Position numbers and translations under genes: made by a program
Shown here: positions 53,581 to 62,410 of the stretch, one piece after another
Layout: each line of letters starts with the position of its first letter
How positions within the stretch are numbered: position 1 is the first letter of the stretch
Assembly: GCF_051251085.1 (NCBI RefSeq)
Contig: NZ_JBPCZH010000001.1
Span: forward strand, 744,001 to 808,000
Length of the DNA stretch: 64,000 nt
Reading direction: 5' to 3'
From: Cernens ardua
Lineage (GTDB): Bacteria; Pseudomonadota; Gammaproteobacteria; Pseudomonadales; Halomonadaceae
Notes under the pieces: model-generated
What the model was told of the DNA's origin: nothing
Databases searched by the model: none
Seen by the model: only the letters and a program-made list of their open reading frames with translations

Positions 53581-55119
53581 TCAGGGAATGGTCAGGATTT
53601 CATTTACATGGAGTGTGCTCTGCGCTGTCATATGGTTGACCTTACGCAAATTCGCTAATGCAACATGTTGCGTCTGAGCGATGCTCTCCATCGAATCCCC
53701 CGCTTTTACACGGTACTGGTTTGTCGCCAGATGTTCCCCTTCCTGCCGGGCCAGATAGGTTCCGGGCGGTGGATGCTGATGGAAATAATGAATAATTCCC
53801 CCTTCGATCGCTTGAGCCAAACGCTCCTGGTGTGCCGCCGTCTTCAGCATAGCCTCTTCTGTCGGATTGGTGATATAGCCTGTTTCCACCAATAGCGAGG
53901 GAATATCCGGTGATTTGAGCACCACAAACCCGGCCTGATCCACACGGCCTGTATGAAGTTGGCTGATTTTACTTACCTGACGAATGACCTGGTGCCCTGC
54001 GGCCAGGGAGGCATTAATAGTGGCAGTCATGCTCAAGTCCAACAGCATGCCGCGCAGCATTTTATCCTTGTCGGTCAGATTCAGCTCCGTATCATCCCCA
54101 CCCATCAGGTCGGCACTATTTTCCGACTGAGCCAGCCAACGTGCTGTTTCCGATGTTGCGCCATGTTCCGACAACGCATAAACCGAAACACCCCGTGCTT
54201 CTCGAGAGCTTGCAGCATCCACGTGAATGGACACAAAGAAGTCAGCATGATCCTTGCGTGCGATCTCGGTACGGCCACGCAGAGGAATAAAATAGTCACC
54301 ATCACGCGTCAATTTGGCTGTAAAGCCCGGCGTCTTGTTAAAGAGCGCCTGAACTCGACGGGCAATGGGTAACGTCAGATTTTTCTCATGCGTACCATCG
54401 GGCCCTGTTGTCCCCGGATCCTTGCCCCCATGCCCGGGGTCAATCACAACCACAATATTACGCCCACGCCCCTGATTGGCACTGGGGCTAACCGCTTGGG
54501 CTACCTGCGGCGATGCCGGGGGTGTCTGTGCCTGACGCTGCGCGTTATTTGCCTGCTGGCGCGCGATGAGGGATGCAATTGGGTCAGTATGTTTAGGAGC
54601 ATTGCTTGACTGAGCCAACGCAGCAGCCGCCACGGCATCATCATTCACGCGTTGTCCATTCCCCTGCTGCATATCTACCACTAACCGACTTCCGGTATGC
54701 CCCGGCGCGGGCCCCAAGGGGAACTGGCTATAAACCACAGGGCTATTCAGATCGAGCACGACACGCAAGTCGTGGCCTTTCTGTATACCGTAACGTACAT
54801 CCTTGATCAGCGGCTCATTGTTCATGGACTTTCTGAAATTGGCTTCCGCGCTGGTAGAAGAGAAATCCACTACTAATCGCATCGGATTCGAAAGCGTAAA
54901 GACCTGATAATCCACATCATGATCAAGATCAAATACAACCCTCGTGGTACCACTTTGACTCCAGGTACGTATATGCTGAAGTTCAACTGCGAAAGCGGCA
55001 TGCCACCCCTGCAAAAGAAAAAGAGCAAAACAGAGCAGAATACGCACATGGCTCGCACGCATATAACTCATACCCACATCGCAAAAGGCAAGAGCCGAGG
55101 ATAAAACTGATTTTTTCAC
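53581..55119 (-). CDS. amiB: N-acetylmuramoyl-L-alanine amidase AmiB (LysM-bearing)
   Basis: A 512-aa periplasmic amidase that splits peptidoglycan at the septum during daughter-cell separation. An internal Sec signal (HVRILLCFALFLLQGWHAAFA, about residues 24-44) is followed by an AMIN domain (about 45-150, VFTLSNPMRLVVDF), a Pro/Ala/Gln linker and the zinc Amidase_3 domain (VVVIDPGHGGKDPGTTG, EKNLTL, VSIHVDAASS, SLLVETGYITNPTEE). A C-terminal LysM follows (YRVKAGDSMESIAQTQHVALANLRKVN). The GTG at 55119 overlaps the tsaE stop; a start at the ATG for MSYMRASH (about 55071) would place the signal peptide at the very N terminus and is possible. Confidence 0.93.
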   Translation of the reverse strand: MKKSVLSSALAFCDVGMSYMRASHVRILLCFALFLLQGWHAAFAVELQHIRTWSQSGTTRVVFDLDHDVDYQVFTLSNPMRLVVDFSSTSAEANFRKSMNNEPLIKDVRYGIQKGHDLRVVLDLNSPVVYSQFPLGPAPGHTGSRLVVDMQQGNGQRVNDDAVAAAALAQSSNAPKHTDPIASLIARQQANNAQRQAQTPPASPQVAQAVSPSANQGRGRNIVVVIDPGHGGKDPGTTGPDGTHEKNLTLPIARRVQALFNKTPGFTAKLTRDGDYFIPLRGRTEIARKDHADFFVSIHVDAASSREARGVSVYALSEHGATSETARWLAQSENSADLMGGDDTELNLTDKDKMLRGMLLDLSMTATINASLAAGHQVIRQVSKISQLHTGRVDQAGFVVLKSPDIPSLLVETGYITNPTEEAMLKTAAHQERLAQAIEGGIIHYFHQHPPPGTYLARQEGEHLATNQYRVKAGDSMESIAQTQHVALANLRKVNHMTAQSTLHVNEILTIP

Positions 55120-55664
55120 TAAAGCTCCATTGCCTCACGTTCAAGGAAATTCAATGCCTGTATACCGCGGTCCGTACAGGCGTTTACGCGAGCTGTTCGC
55201 CCTGTGTCGGCGTGAGCAAGCTGCACGATCAGATCCGGTAAGGGTAACCATCCCTCCCCCATCGACGGCCATTCCACCAGGTGCAATGCCTGATCGGAAA
55301 AGAGATCACGTCCCCCGATAAATTCAAGCTCTTCCGGGTCTCCCAAACGGTACAGATCGTAATGAAACACCTTGTGCCGCTCCAGGTCATAGGGCTCAAG
55401 CAAGGTATAGGTGGGGCTTTTTACCGCCCCTTCATATCCCATTGAGTGAAGAACACCGCGGGAAAGCGTTGTTTTTCCAGCCCCCAGATCACCGACAAGA
55501 AACATCAACCCTCTATAGTCCAGCGCTTTTGCCAATTGCCCACCCATAGCGACTTGAGCAGCCTCATCAGCAAGTTCGAAATTCAGCGTATGACGTTGGG
55601 CTTGAGCGGTTAATATTCGCTCGACAAAGGCATCGCTCACTGTATCAGAGGCAGTATCACGCAT
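55119..55664 (-). CDS. tsaE: tRNA threonylcarbamoyladenosine synthesis ATPase TsaE
   Basis: A 181-aa P-loop ATPase that supports TsaB-TsaD in making the t6A modification of tRNAs. Visible: VGDLGAGKTTLSRGVLHSMGY (Walker A), VKSPTYTLLEPYD, HYDLYRL and HLVEWPSMGEGWLP (Walker B region). The N terminus is about 25 residues longer than in E. coli TsaE (153 aa). Its stop overlaps the amiB start by one base; nnr lies 53 nt upstream. The nnr-tsaE-amiB-mutL order is conserved in many gammaproteobacteria. Confidence 0.95.
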   Translation of the reverse strand: MRDTASDTVSDAFVERILTAQAQRHTLNFELADEAAQVAMGGQLAKALDYRGLMFLVGDLGAGKTTLSRGVLHSMGYEGAVKSPTYTLLEPYDLERHKVFHYDLYRLGDPEELEFIGGRDLFSDQALHLVEWPSMGEGWLPLPDLIVQLAHADTGRTARVNACTDRGIQALNFLEREAMEL

Positions 55665-55717
55665 AGGATTCGTCTAGAGATTTCCTTTCCTGAAGAATGT
55701 AGGGTGCAGACCAGGAC

Positions 55718-57415
55718 TCATCGGCCTGACAAATTAACCAGATAATGTGCAAATGATGCCAGATCCGAGGCGGCAAGGCCACGTTCTCCTGCATGATGGG
55801 CAGCCAAATCCGCTGAAAGGGCGTGAACCAGTACACCCAGACGGGCCGCCTCCACAGGGGGCAACCCTTGGGTCAATAAACCTGCAATCATACCACCCAA
55901 AACGTCACCCATCCCACCCGACGCCATACCGGGATTACCATAAGGACAGAGACAGGTGGCGGATTCATCCAATCCGTTGACAATCAACGTGCCATTGCCT
56001 TTAAGCACAATCACCCCGCCGAAGCGCTGCCACAAGGCGCGGCCTGCAGCCAAACGATCGGCTTGAACTTCAGCCGCCGTAATTCCCAACAACATGGCAG
56101 CTTCACCCGGATGGGGAGTAAGCACCCAGTTGTCACGTTTCATTTCAGGATATTGAGCGTGTAACAAATGCAGCGCATCGGCATCCATAACGGTTGGTTT
56201 TTCAGCCTCCAGCACAGCTTTCAACAAACCTTGCCCCCACGCCTCCTGCCCCAACCCCGGGCCGATAGCGATTGCACGAGCCTGCGCCACTAAATCAGCC
56301 AGTTCCAAACCACTCTGAACACCACGCACCATCAATTCAGGGCAACGTGTTAGCGCAGGAGCTATGTGTACCGGATCGGTCGCCAGACTTACAAGTCCAG
56401 CCCCGACACGTACAGCGCTTTCACTCAGCATGATACAGGAACCACCATAGCCCTGACGGCCGCCAACCACTAACAGGTGACCAGTATGTCCTTTATGCGA
56501 CGTGGGCAATCTCGGCGGCAGGCCAGTCTCCAACATACAGGGTGACAGAAGCTTGGCCACTGCCGATTTGGCGCACATTATCTCCTCGGGTACGCCGAGA
56601 TTATCCAGATAGCGCTGCCCACAATAATCTGCCGAAAGCCCCGTATAAAGCCCCACCTTCCGACCGATAAAAGAGAGTGTGGCAGATGCTTCAACCGCCA
56701 ACGCTACCGCACCGGTATCGGTATTTATGCCAGAGGGAATATCGAGCGCCAATACAGGAAGATCCTGCGTATTTATCCATTCAACAGCAGCCCCATATTC
56801 GCCACTGGGTGCCCCTGTAATGCCGGTTCCCAATAAAGCATCGACGATCAGATCAACCGTCTCGATAACTGGCGGCGTTTCAAACCCGATCGATACCTCA
56901 ACCCCTGCCTTACGAGCCATCTGATAGGCTTCAGCGGCCTCATTCTTCAAATGTTCAGGGGCTTTCATAGCCACGGCCGTGACATCGAGTCCAGCCATGC
57001 GAGCCAGCGCTGCGACGACATAACCATCCCCACCGTTGTTACCACCGCCACAGAAAATCAAAAGATGCCGACTATGCGGCCAAAGCGATTGAATGAGCGA
57101 AAAGGCCGATGCGCCTGCCCGCTGCATCAAGGAAAAACCTGACATGCCGGATGCAATCGCTGCCTGATCCAACTCCCGTGATTGTTCAGCCGTATACAGC
57201 CATAATGGCATCGCTAAAGGAGTCTGAGAAATATCCACCTCAGCGGACAATCCAGAAATTTCCTCACGCACTCGCTGTTTGGACGATACGTAAGTTGCTG
57301 CCACTGAGGGAGCCACAGGCTCTGTTTGCAATATGCCGTTTTTAGACATCCCATTGTTCAATGCTCCGTTTTTCAACGCTCCCTTGGAAAAACGGCTATG
57401 ACGCGGATAACTCAT
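55718..57415 (-). CDS. nnr: Bifunctional NAD(P)H-hydrate repair enzyme Nnr
   Basis: A 565-aa fusion of an NAD(P)HX epimerase (YjeF_N: FCGGGNNGGDGYVVA, VDALLGTGITGAPSG, LALDIPSGINTDTG, LSFIGRKVGLYTG) with an ADP-dependent NAD(P)HX dehydratase (carbohydrate kinase-like: LVVGGRQGYGGSCIMLSESAVRVGAGL, AIGPGLGQ, MDADAL, LTPHPGEAAMLLG, VLKGNGTLIVNG, GNPGMASGGMGDVLGGMIAGLL). It repairs hydrated nicotinamide nucleotides. The N terminus has about 65 extra residues, including a small NG-rich repeat (GALKNGALNNGMSKNG), absent from E. coli Nnr. Start ATG at 57415 has AAGG seven bases upstream. Confidence 0.95.
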   Translation of the reverse strand: MSYPRHSRFSKGALKNGALNNGMSKNGILQTEPVAPSVAATYVSSKQRVREEISGLSAEVDISQTPLAMPLWLYTAEQSRELDQAAIASGMSGFSLMQRAGASAFSLIQSLWPHSRHLLIFCGGGNNGGDGYVVAALARMAGLDVTAVAMKAPEHLKNEAAEAYQMARKAGVEVSIGFETPPVIETVDLIVDALLGTGITGAPSGEYGAAVEWINTQDLPVLALDIPSGINTDTGAVALAVEASATLSFIGRKVGLYTGLSADYCGQRYLDNLGVPEEIMCAKSAVAKLLSPCMLETGLPPRLPTSHKGHTGHLLVVGGRQGYGGSCIMLSESAVRVGAGLVSLATDPVHIAPALTRCPELMVRGVQSGLELADLVAQARAIAIGPGLGQEAWGQGLLKAVLEAEKPTVMDADALHLLHAQYPEMKRDNWVLTPHPGEAAMLLGITAAEVQADRLAAGRALWQRFGGVIVLKGNGTLIVNGLDESATCLCPYGNPGMASGGMGDVLGGMIAGLLTQGLPPVEAARLGVLVHALSADLAAHHAGERGLAASDLASFAHYLVNLSGR

Positions 57416-58072
57416 ATTCAGGCCTTATCGGTAAAAACTGCTGACAAATAAAAACAACCGATTCTCATGCGAAGGGCAAACCTATCGCGTTCTCGGTTTG
57501 GTCGCACTCAATCCTGTTGAACATTGTGCTTTGGCGGGAGTACAGAGCATTTCTTACACAAGCTGAATTTCTTCATTACACATGATAGAAACATTCATCC
57601 TACAGCTACACAAGCCACCGAGTCATTTCGAACAACTTGTTTTATATAGGAGTGAACAGAATCAGAATCCCTGAATACATAAAGATTTAGAAGCAAAAAG
57701 TTTATAAGCACTTGTCACCATGACATCACACATTGCAAGAGCTGCAATATCGATCAAAAGCTCACCTTGCACTCAAACTGACTGAAGAAGGTATACTAAA
57801 CGCTGGAGCAGGAGCTGATTTCATTCACCAAGGCTCGTATCACTTACTCGACCTGAATTAATGATTACCGATACGGAACTTCCATCTCAGATGCATCGAT
57901 TGGACTGCCATTTCACTCATTCAGTTCAATAGGTATCATTCCCTCTTCAGCGACGAAGGTAATGGCTTACAAGTCAGTATTTGGCCCAAGGCAACAGGCT
58001 GCATCTACATCCATACAGTTTACATCCATATAATTTACATACATACAACTGACCTCAATACGTTGTCTGACC
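57416..58072. promoter_or_regulatory. Divergent spacer between nnr and queG
   Basis: About 660 nt, AT-rich, without a supported gene. It carries the promoters of both directions and ends with a 15-bp tandem array (58007-58051) immediately upstream of the queG start, which leaves little room for a ribosome-binding site. Confidence 0.5.
58007..58051. repeat. 15-bp tandem repeat, three copies, next to queG
   Basis: Units ACATCCATACAGTTT, ACATCCATATAATTT and ACATACATACAACTG. The array ends about 20 nt before the queG start codon. Confidence 0.88.
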
Positions 58073-59182
58073 ATGACACCAACAGAAACACCCTTACATG
58101 CTGATCAACCGGATCTCTCTGCCTTGAAGGAGAAGATCATGATATGGGGCCGTGAATTGGGCTTTCAGCAATTGGCCGTAGCCGATATTGATCTTGGAGA
58201 GCATCGTGAGCATCTACAGTCATGGCTCGATAAAGGCATGCAGGGTGAGATGCAGTATATGGCGGAACATGGCAGCAAACGGTGGAAACCGGAAGAACTG
58301 GTGCCCGGAACGCGAAGAGTTATTACCGCGCGCATGGATTATCTTCCTCCAGAGGTCGAAACAACCAAAGTGCTCGGCCAGCCTGAACGCGCCTATATCT
58401 CGCGTTATGCTCTAGGGCGTGATTACCACAAGCTAATTCGAAAGCGGCTGACAACCCTCGCCAAGCGGATCGAACAGGAAGTCGGCGAAACAGGTTATCG
58501 CGCCTTCGTCGACTCCGCCCCGGTACTGGAACGCGCGCTGGCCCAACGCAGTGGCCTGGGCTGGTTCGGCAAGAATTCCATGTTGCTCAATCCTAAGGCC
58601 GGTTCACTCTTCTTTCTGGGTGAAATTTTCACTGATATCCCGCTACCGATAGATGAACCATTTGAAAGCGAACACTGCGGAAAATGTAACCGTTGCCAAA
58701 CGGCCTGTCCGACCGGCGCCATCGTGGACGATAAAGTCGTCGATGCACGGCGCTGTATTTCCTATCTGACTATTGAGCTGAAAGGGAGTATTCCAGTCGA
58801 ATTTCGCCGAGCAATGGGCAATAGAGTGTACGGGTGTGATGACTGCCAGTTGGTCTGCCCCTTCACGCGTTTCACTCGCGTCAGCAAAGAGGCAGATTTC
58901 GCGCCTCGGCATGCGTTGGATCGAGCCCGCATCGTTGATCTTTTCCTATGGGACGAAGCGACCTTCCTGCGCAATACCGAAGGCAGTGCCATCCGTCGTA
59001 TCGGCCATGAACGCTGGCTGCGCAATCTGGCGGTAGGTCTGGGCAATCAGCCGTATTCGGCTGAGGTGATTACGGCGTTGGAAGAACGGCTGTCCTACCC
59101 CAGTGAGATGGTGAAAGAACATGTCCAATGGGCGCTGGCTGAACAGGAAAAACGCAAGGCAGAACTGATTGCCCAAGAGTAA
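58073..59182 (+). CDS. queG: Epoxyqueuosine reductase QueG
   Basis: A 369-aa cobalamin- and Fe-S-dependent enzyme that makes queuosine from epoxyqueuosine in the anticodon of tRNAs for Tyr, His, Asn and Asp. The N-terminal reductase domain (LGFQQLAVADIDLG, YMAEHGSKRWKPEELVPGTR, RDYHKLIRKRL, FVDSAPVLERALAQRSGLGWFGKNSMLL) is followed by two [4Fe-4S] motifs (CGKCNRCQTACPTGAI and CDDCQLVCPF) and a HEAT-like C terminus. It is divergent from nnr as in Pseudomonas. No clear ribosome-binding site precedes the ATG. QueG needs cobalamin, which may connect it with the nearby cobF. Confidence 0.96.
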   Translation: MTPTETPLHADQPDLSALKEKIMIWGRELGFQQLAVADIDLGEHREHLQSWLDKGMQGEMQYMAEHGSKRWKPEELVPGTRRVITARMDYLPPEVETTKVLGQPERAYISRYALGRDYHKLIRKRLTTLAKRIEQEVGETGYRAFVDSAPVLERALAQRSGLGWFGKNSMLLNPKAGSLFFLGEIFTDIPLPIDEPFESEHCGKCNRCQTACPTGAIVDDKVVDARRCISYLTIELKGSIPVEFRRAMGNRVYGCDDCQLVCPFTRFTRVSKEADFAPRHALDRARIVDLFLWDEATFLRNTEGSAIRRIGHERWLRNLAVGLGNQPYSAEVITALEERLSYPSEMVKEHVQWALAEQEKRKAELIAQE

Positions 59183-59234
59183 GCGCTAGTACGTACTTTC
59201 CCTCTCTGTACTTATGAAATCCATACCCATAAAA

Positions 59235-59278
59235 CTCATATCCATAACACCTTATCCTTAACAACTTATCCATAACAT
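59235..59278. repeat. 14-16-bp degenerate tandem repeat downstream of queG
   Basis: Units CTCATATCCATAACAC, CTTATCCTTAACAA and CTTATCCATAACAT follow one another. An 8-bp duplication GACGGCAC lies nearby at 59292-59307. Confidence 0.8.
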
Positions 59279-59382
59279 CTATATCTATACGGACGGCACG
59301 ACGGCACGACATCATTTAACCGATTGTACCGCCAGTATCCAAGGCATGGCATGGTTGTAAGTTTCAGGCGCGCTTACTCACA

Positions 59383-60141
59383 TCAGGAGCGTTTACGTTG
59401 CAATGCATAGGTATCCATTATCCACCCTCGTTCATCACGCAATGCCTGACGTTTCTGACGAATAGTAGGCGCTACTTCTGTCAAAGGTCCTTCTATCAAT
59501 ACCTCTTCGGGCAAACCAAGGTATGCGCCCCATTGAATCCATACTCCCTTTTCCTCTATCTGTCCGAAACTACACTCACCATCCAACATAACGAAAATCT
59601 CGTTCAGGTCAGCTGGAAAGCCTTCATCACGCAGCCTTCGCCCAGTAGTAATAAAGACGGGTGCATTCAGCCGGTTCATGGGACGTTGAAAACGTGCACA
59701 CAACAACTGAATACAGGACACGCCGGGGATCACAGATACCGCTAACGGCAAGGTATTACGCGCCTGAAGCTCGTGGGCCATCCGCAGCGCGCTGTCATAG
59801 AGGGAAGGATCCCCCCATACCAACAGCCCAGCGACACCATCGTCAGGCAGATGTTCCAGGAGTGCGTGTTCAAGACGATCAACACGCTCCCGGTGCCATC
59901 GTTTCACGTTTTCCAGATAATCACCCTTACTGGCACGCTCAGGGTCCTGCACGTAATGCCGTATCAGCGCCTGCTTGCCGTATTGCGTCAATAAATGCTG
60001 TCGAATCACACTTAAATCGTGTGTTTCGGGGCGCTTTTCCAATATCAGCACCACATCCAATTGTTTTAATGCATCCACAGCTTCCAACGTGAGCTGCCTT
60101 GGATCACCTGCCCCAATACCAATCAATTTCAACTGACGCAT
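59383..60141 (-). CDS. cobF: Precorrin-6A synthase (deacetylating), CobF
   Basis: A 252-aa SAM-dependent methyltransferase of the aerobic cobalamin pathway that methylates precorrin-5 at C-1 with release of acetate. The tetrapyrrole methylase fold is recognised by KLIGIGAGDPRQLTLEAVDAL, VLILEK, DPERASKGDYLENVKRWHRERVDRLE, GLLVWGDPSLYDSALRM, VIPGVSCIQLLCARF and the INTTGR-like FITTGRRL. Several of these segments, mainly the long YVQDPER...W region, are specific to CobF. No other cob gene is in the window, so it is isolated. The start ATG is at 60141. It could belong to a dispersed pathway or be a remnant. Confidence 0.9.
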   Translation of the reverse strand: MRQLKLIGIGAGDPRQLTLEAVDALKQLDVVLILEKRPETHDLSVIRQHLLTQYGKQALIRHYVQDPERASKGDYLENVKRWHRERVDRLEHALLEHLPDDGVAGLLVWGDPSLYDSALRMAHELQARNTLPLAVSVIPGVSCIQLLCARFQRPMNRLNAPVFITTGRRLRDEGFPADLNEIFVMLDGECSFGQIEEKGVWIQWGAYLGLPEEVLIEGPLTEVAPTIRQKRQALRDERGWIMDTYALQRKRS

Positions 60142-60370
60142 ACGAAGTTCTCCACAGCCATCTCAAGCACACAAGTGTGCGGACTGTCCGTATGCGTTTT
60201 TACTGTTTTATCCACGTTTTGCTCTCTGTGTTTACACTGGTTAGGAACAGGCGTTGAGTCAGAACAGGACCTGATTCAGATAGCAAGTATTGATTCGGGA
60301 AGAAGACAACATATGTCCAGAAGATATCGATACGGGAAGGCGTCAGACACTGTAAGCATGGCCTTATCCC

Positions 60371-61300
60371 CTATAGCCGTGACAACCACCCCTCCCACCG
60401 GTCATCTTCAAAAAGAGCGCGGGCACGGGCAAATTTCCAAATACCATACTTCTGATAGTCAAAATCCCAGGAGGTACGCTGGCGTTGCTGGACCGCCCAG
60501 CATCCCCATTTGAAATCAGCCACTGCCCGCGCTACCTGAACACGTGCAAACAACGCGTCCCGGTACACGCCATAGTACGCTTCGATCAATGCCTGACTAT
60601 GCATTTCATCCACAAAAACTTCGCCCAAAAACACACCCAGTTCATAGGCCCTTTCGTTGTTGGAGGCAAACTCGTAATCCACCATTTTCATATCAAGCAA
60701 GCGATGATCCTGATCGCTCAGATATACCATGAAGTTGCCCGGCATGGGATCATTATGACAGGGAGCAAGATCAAGGCCAGAGGCCATGAAAGCGGCTTTG
60801 GCCTGTTCATATTTAGAAAGGAGGAAATCAAAGGCGGCCGGTAATATGGGCCTCAAGCCGTTACTTTGCACCAAATGTTCATCTGTCATCGCAAAGATAT
60901 GCTTGGTATTGCGTAACGGGGGGGACGTATTAAAACGTCGGTACCACTCTACGGCGGCAGAGAGAAAATCATCCCGCAGAAAATCGACAGAACGTGAAGG
61001 ACGATACCCCTCCAGATACACGCTGATTTCGATACCTGTCTCGCGATCCTGCTGCACAAGGTGTGGTGCCAAGTCCAACATTTCAGCCCGACGTTGTGCC
61101 TCAGCCGATGCTTCGCGGTCAATAAAGGCTTCAGAGCCTACGGCGAATTGCTTCACGAAATAAGCCTTCTGACCATTGAAAAGTTTCCAGTTCTGATTGC
61201 TCAAACCACCCACTACCGGAGTGATTAACCACTCCTGAGAGCACGCCCAGCGAGGAAGTTTTTCTTTCAATGCTTGAAGCGCATTAACACCGTTTTTCAT
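60371..61300 (-). CDS. Choline/aminoglycoside kinase-fold phosphotransferase
   Basis: A 309-aa protein kinase-like enzyme of the choline-kinase/APH family. Visible: VVGGLSNQNWKLF (nucleotide loop), YFVKQFAVGSEAFIDREAS (Lys and helix C), catalytic loop CHNDPMPGNFMV (His, Asp and Asn in place), and MKMVDYEFASNNERAYELGVFLGE with the metal-binding Asp. This resembles choline or ethanolamine kinases, including LicA types, more than antibiotic kinases. The substrate is unknown. It lies 33 nt after the related kinase-like gene on the same strand, probably in one unit with it and the amidase. Confidence 0.85.
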   Translation of the reverse strand: MKNGVNALQALKEKLPRWACSQEWLITPVVGGLSNQNWKLFNGQKAYFVKQFAVGSEAFIDREASAEAQRRAEMLDLAPHLVQQDRETGIEISVYLEGYRPSRSVDFLRDDFLSAAVEWYRRFNTSPPLRNTKHIFAMTDEHLVQSNGLRPILPAAFDFLLSKYEQAKAAFMASGLDLAPCHNDPMPGNFMVYLSDQDHRLLDMKMVDYEFASNNERAYELGVFLGEVFVDEMHSQALIEAYYGVYRDALFARVQVARAVADFKWGCWAVQQRQRTSWDFDYQKYGIWKFARARALFEDDRWEGWLSRL

Positions 61301-61333
61301 CGCAAGCCCCAGTCTTGATATATCCCTGATCCT

Positions 61334-62353
61334 TTAACGTACGCAAGACAAACGCTGCTTCCATGGCGCCTGCAAAGTCTGCTGAGCACGAAAAAAACGC
61401 CAACCGGCATACTTTGCAAATTCGAGAGATGAATGCGGCGAATAAGCCGACCTGAGTGAGGCAATCAGCCCCCAACGCAGGTTATCCAGTACACCATAAA
61501 GCCATGACCGCTGATATTCCCCTTCATCAAAATAACCGAGCCATTGCTCAAACCCTTCACGCGCCCCGTCTTCATGTTCAAAGGCTTCAAACAGAAACAG
61601 CCCTACATCCTCGAATCGGTCTGAACGTGCCGCACTGTCGTAATCCAGTAAACGAATGATACCTGTAGCATGCACCATGAGATTCGAGACATCCGATTCA
61701 CGATGCACCGGACATTCATCGCGCCCCAGAGTATGAATAACACGCTGCGCCGATTGTACAAACGTCATCCACTCGGGTAACTGCACGGGATAATAAATTC
61801 CCGCTTTATCCGGTGATTCACTGGACATATAGGCGTGTGACAACCGCGCGGCCAACCCGATTACTTCTTCAAAGGGGTCCACACGGGGCAATGCTCTGTG
61901 CTGTTCCCAACGAGCATGTTGAAAAAGTTGTTTGGCAGCAATCACAGCGGCACGGAATGTCTCGCTCGCCATATCCTGCAAACCGGCCACCCGCCAGTCC
62001 TTCCCAAGATATTCCATGACAAAATGATCGGCAGAAGATGAATCACAAAGACGCTCATACACCGAAGGCAGTTTGGGACCAATACCCCATTGGCTGGCAT
62101 GGGCGGCAGCAACCACGCTATTGGAAGGCTCAATATAGAAAGAAGTTTCTGGATGCCACGACTTGAGCAACAATGAATGTCCGGCGCGTTCTCCCACCCA
62201 TATATCTGCATCCACGCCCCGCCAACCGGGTGACGCACAAGGTTGGAAGGGCCTTGTAACCTGTTCCGCAGGGCCACCCAATGCATCGGACAGCCACTGC
62301 ATCACCTTTTTCTCATGGTTATCGGTACACAATGTCCTTTTCTCTAACGTCAT
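61334..62353 (-). CDS. Kinase-fold protein with altered catalytic loop
   Basis: A 339-aa protein of the aminoglycoside/choline phosphotransferase fold, apparently a diverged neighbour of the downstream kinase. The loop that should read HxDxxxxN appears as CPVHRESDVSNLMV, so the catalytic Asp position holds Glu. The DxD/DFG-like motif is present as LLDYDSAARSDRFEDVGLFLFEAFE. The N-terminal GGPAEQVTRPF loop and LLLKSW (Lys) are seen. It may be inactive, a regulator, or use Glu or the next Asp. The start is uncertain: ATG at 62353 is used here, while a TTG at 62407, four bases after the amidase stop, would add 18 residues. Confidence 0.75.
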   Translation of the reverse strand: MTLEKRTLCTDNHEKKVMQWLSDALGGPAEQVTRPFQPCASPGWRGVDADIWVGERAGHSLLLKSWHPETSFYIEPSNSVVAAAHASQWGIGPKLPSVYERLCDSSSADHFVMEYLGKDWRVAGLQDMASETFRAAVIAAKQLFQHARWEQHRALPRVDPFEEVIGLAARLSHAYMSSESPDKAGIYYPVQLPEWMTFVQSAQRVIHTLGRDECPVHRESDVSNLMVHATGIIRLLDYDSAARSDRFEDVGLFLFEAFEHEDGAREGFEQWLGYFDEGEYQRSWLYGVLDNLRWGLIASLRSAYSPHSSLEFAKYAGWRFFRAQQTLQAPWKQRLSCVR

Positions 62354-62410
62354 GATTATCGTTTTGTTTTCGATGACTGATGAGCGACCGGGAGAGGCTT
62401 CATTCAACCA

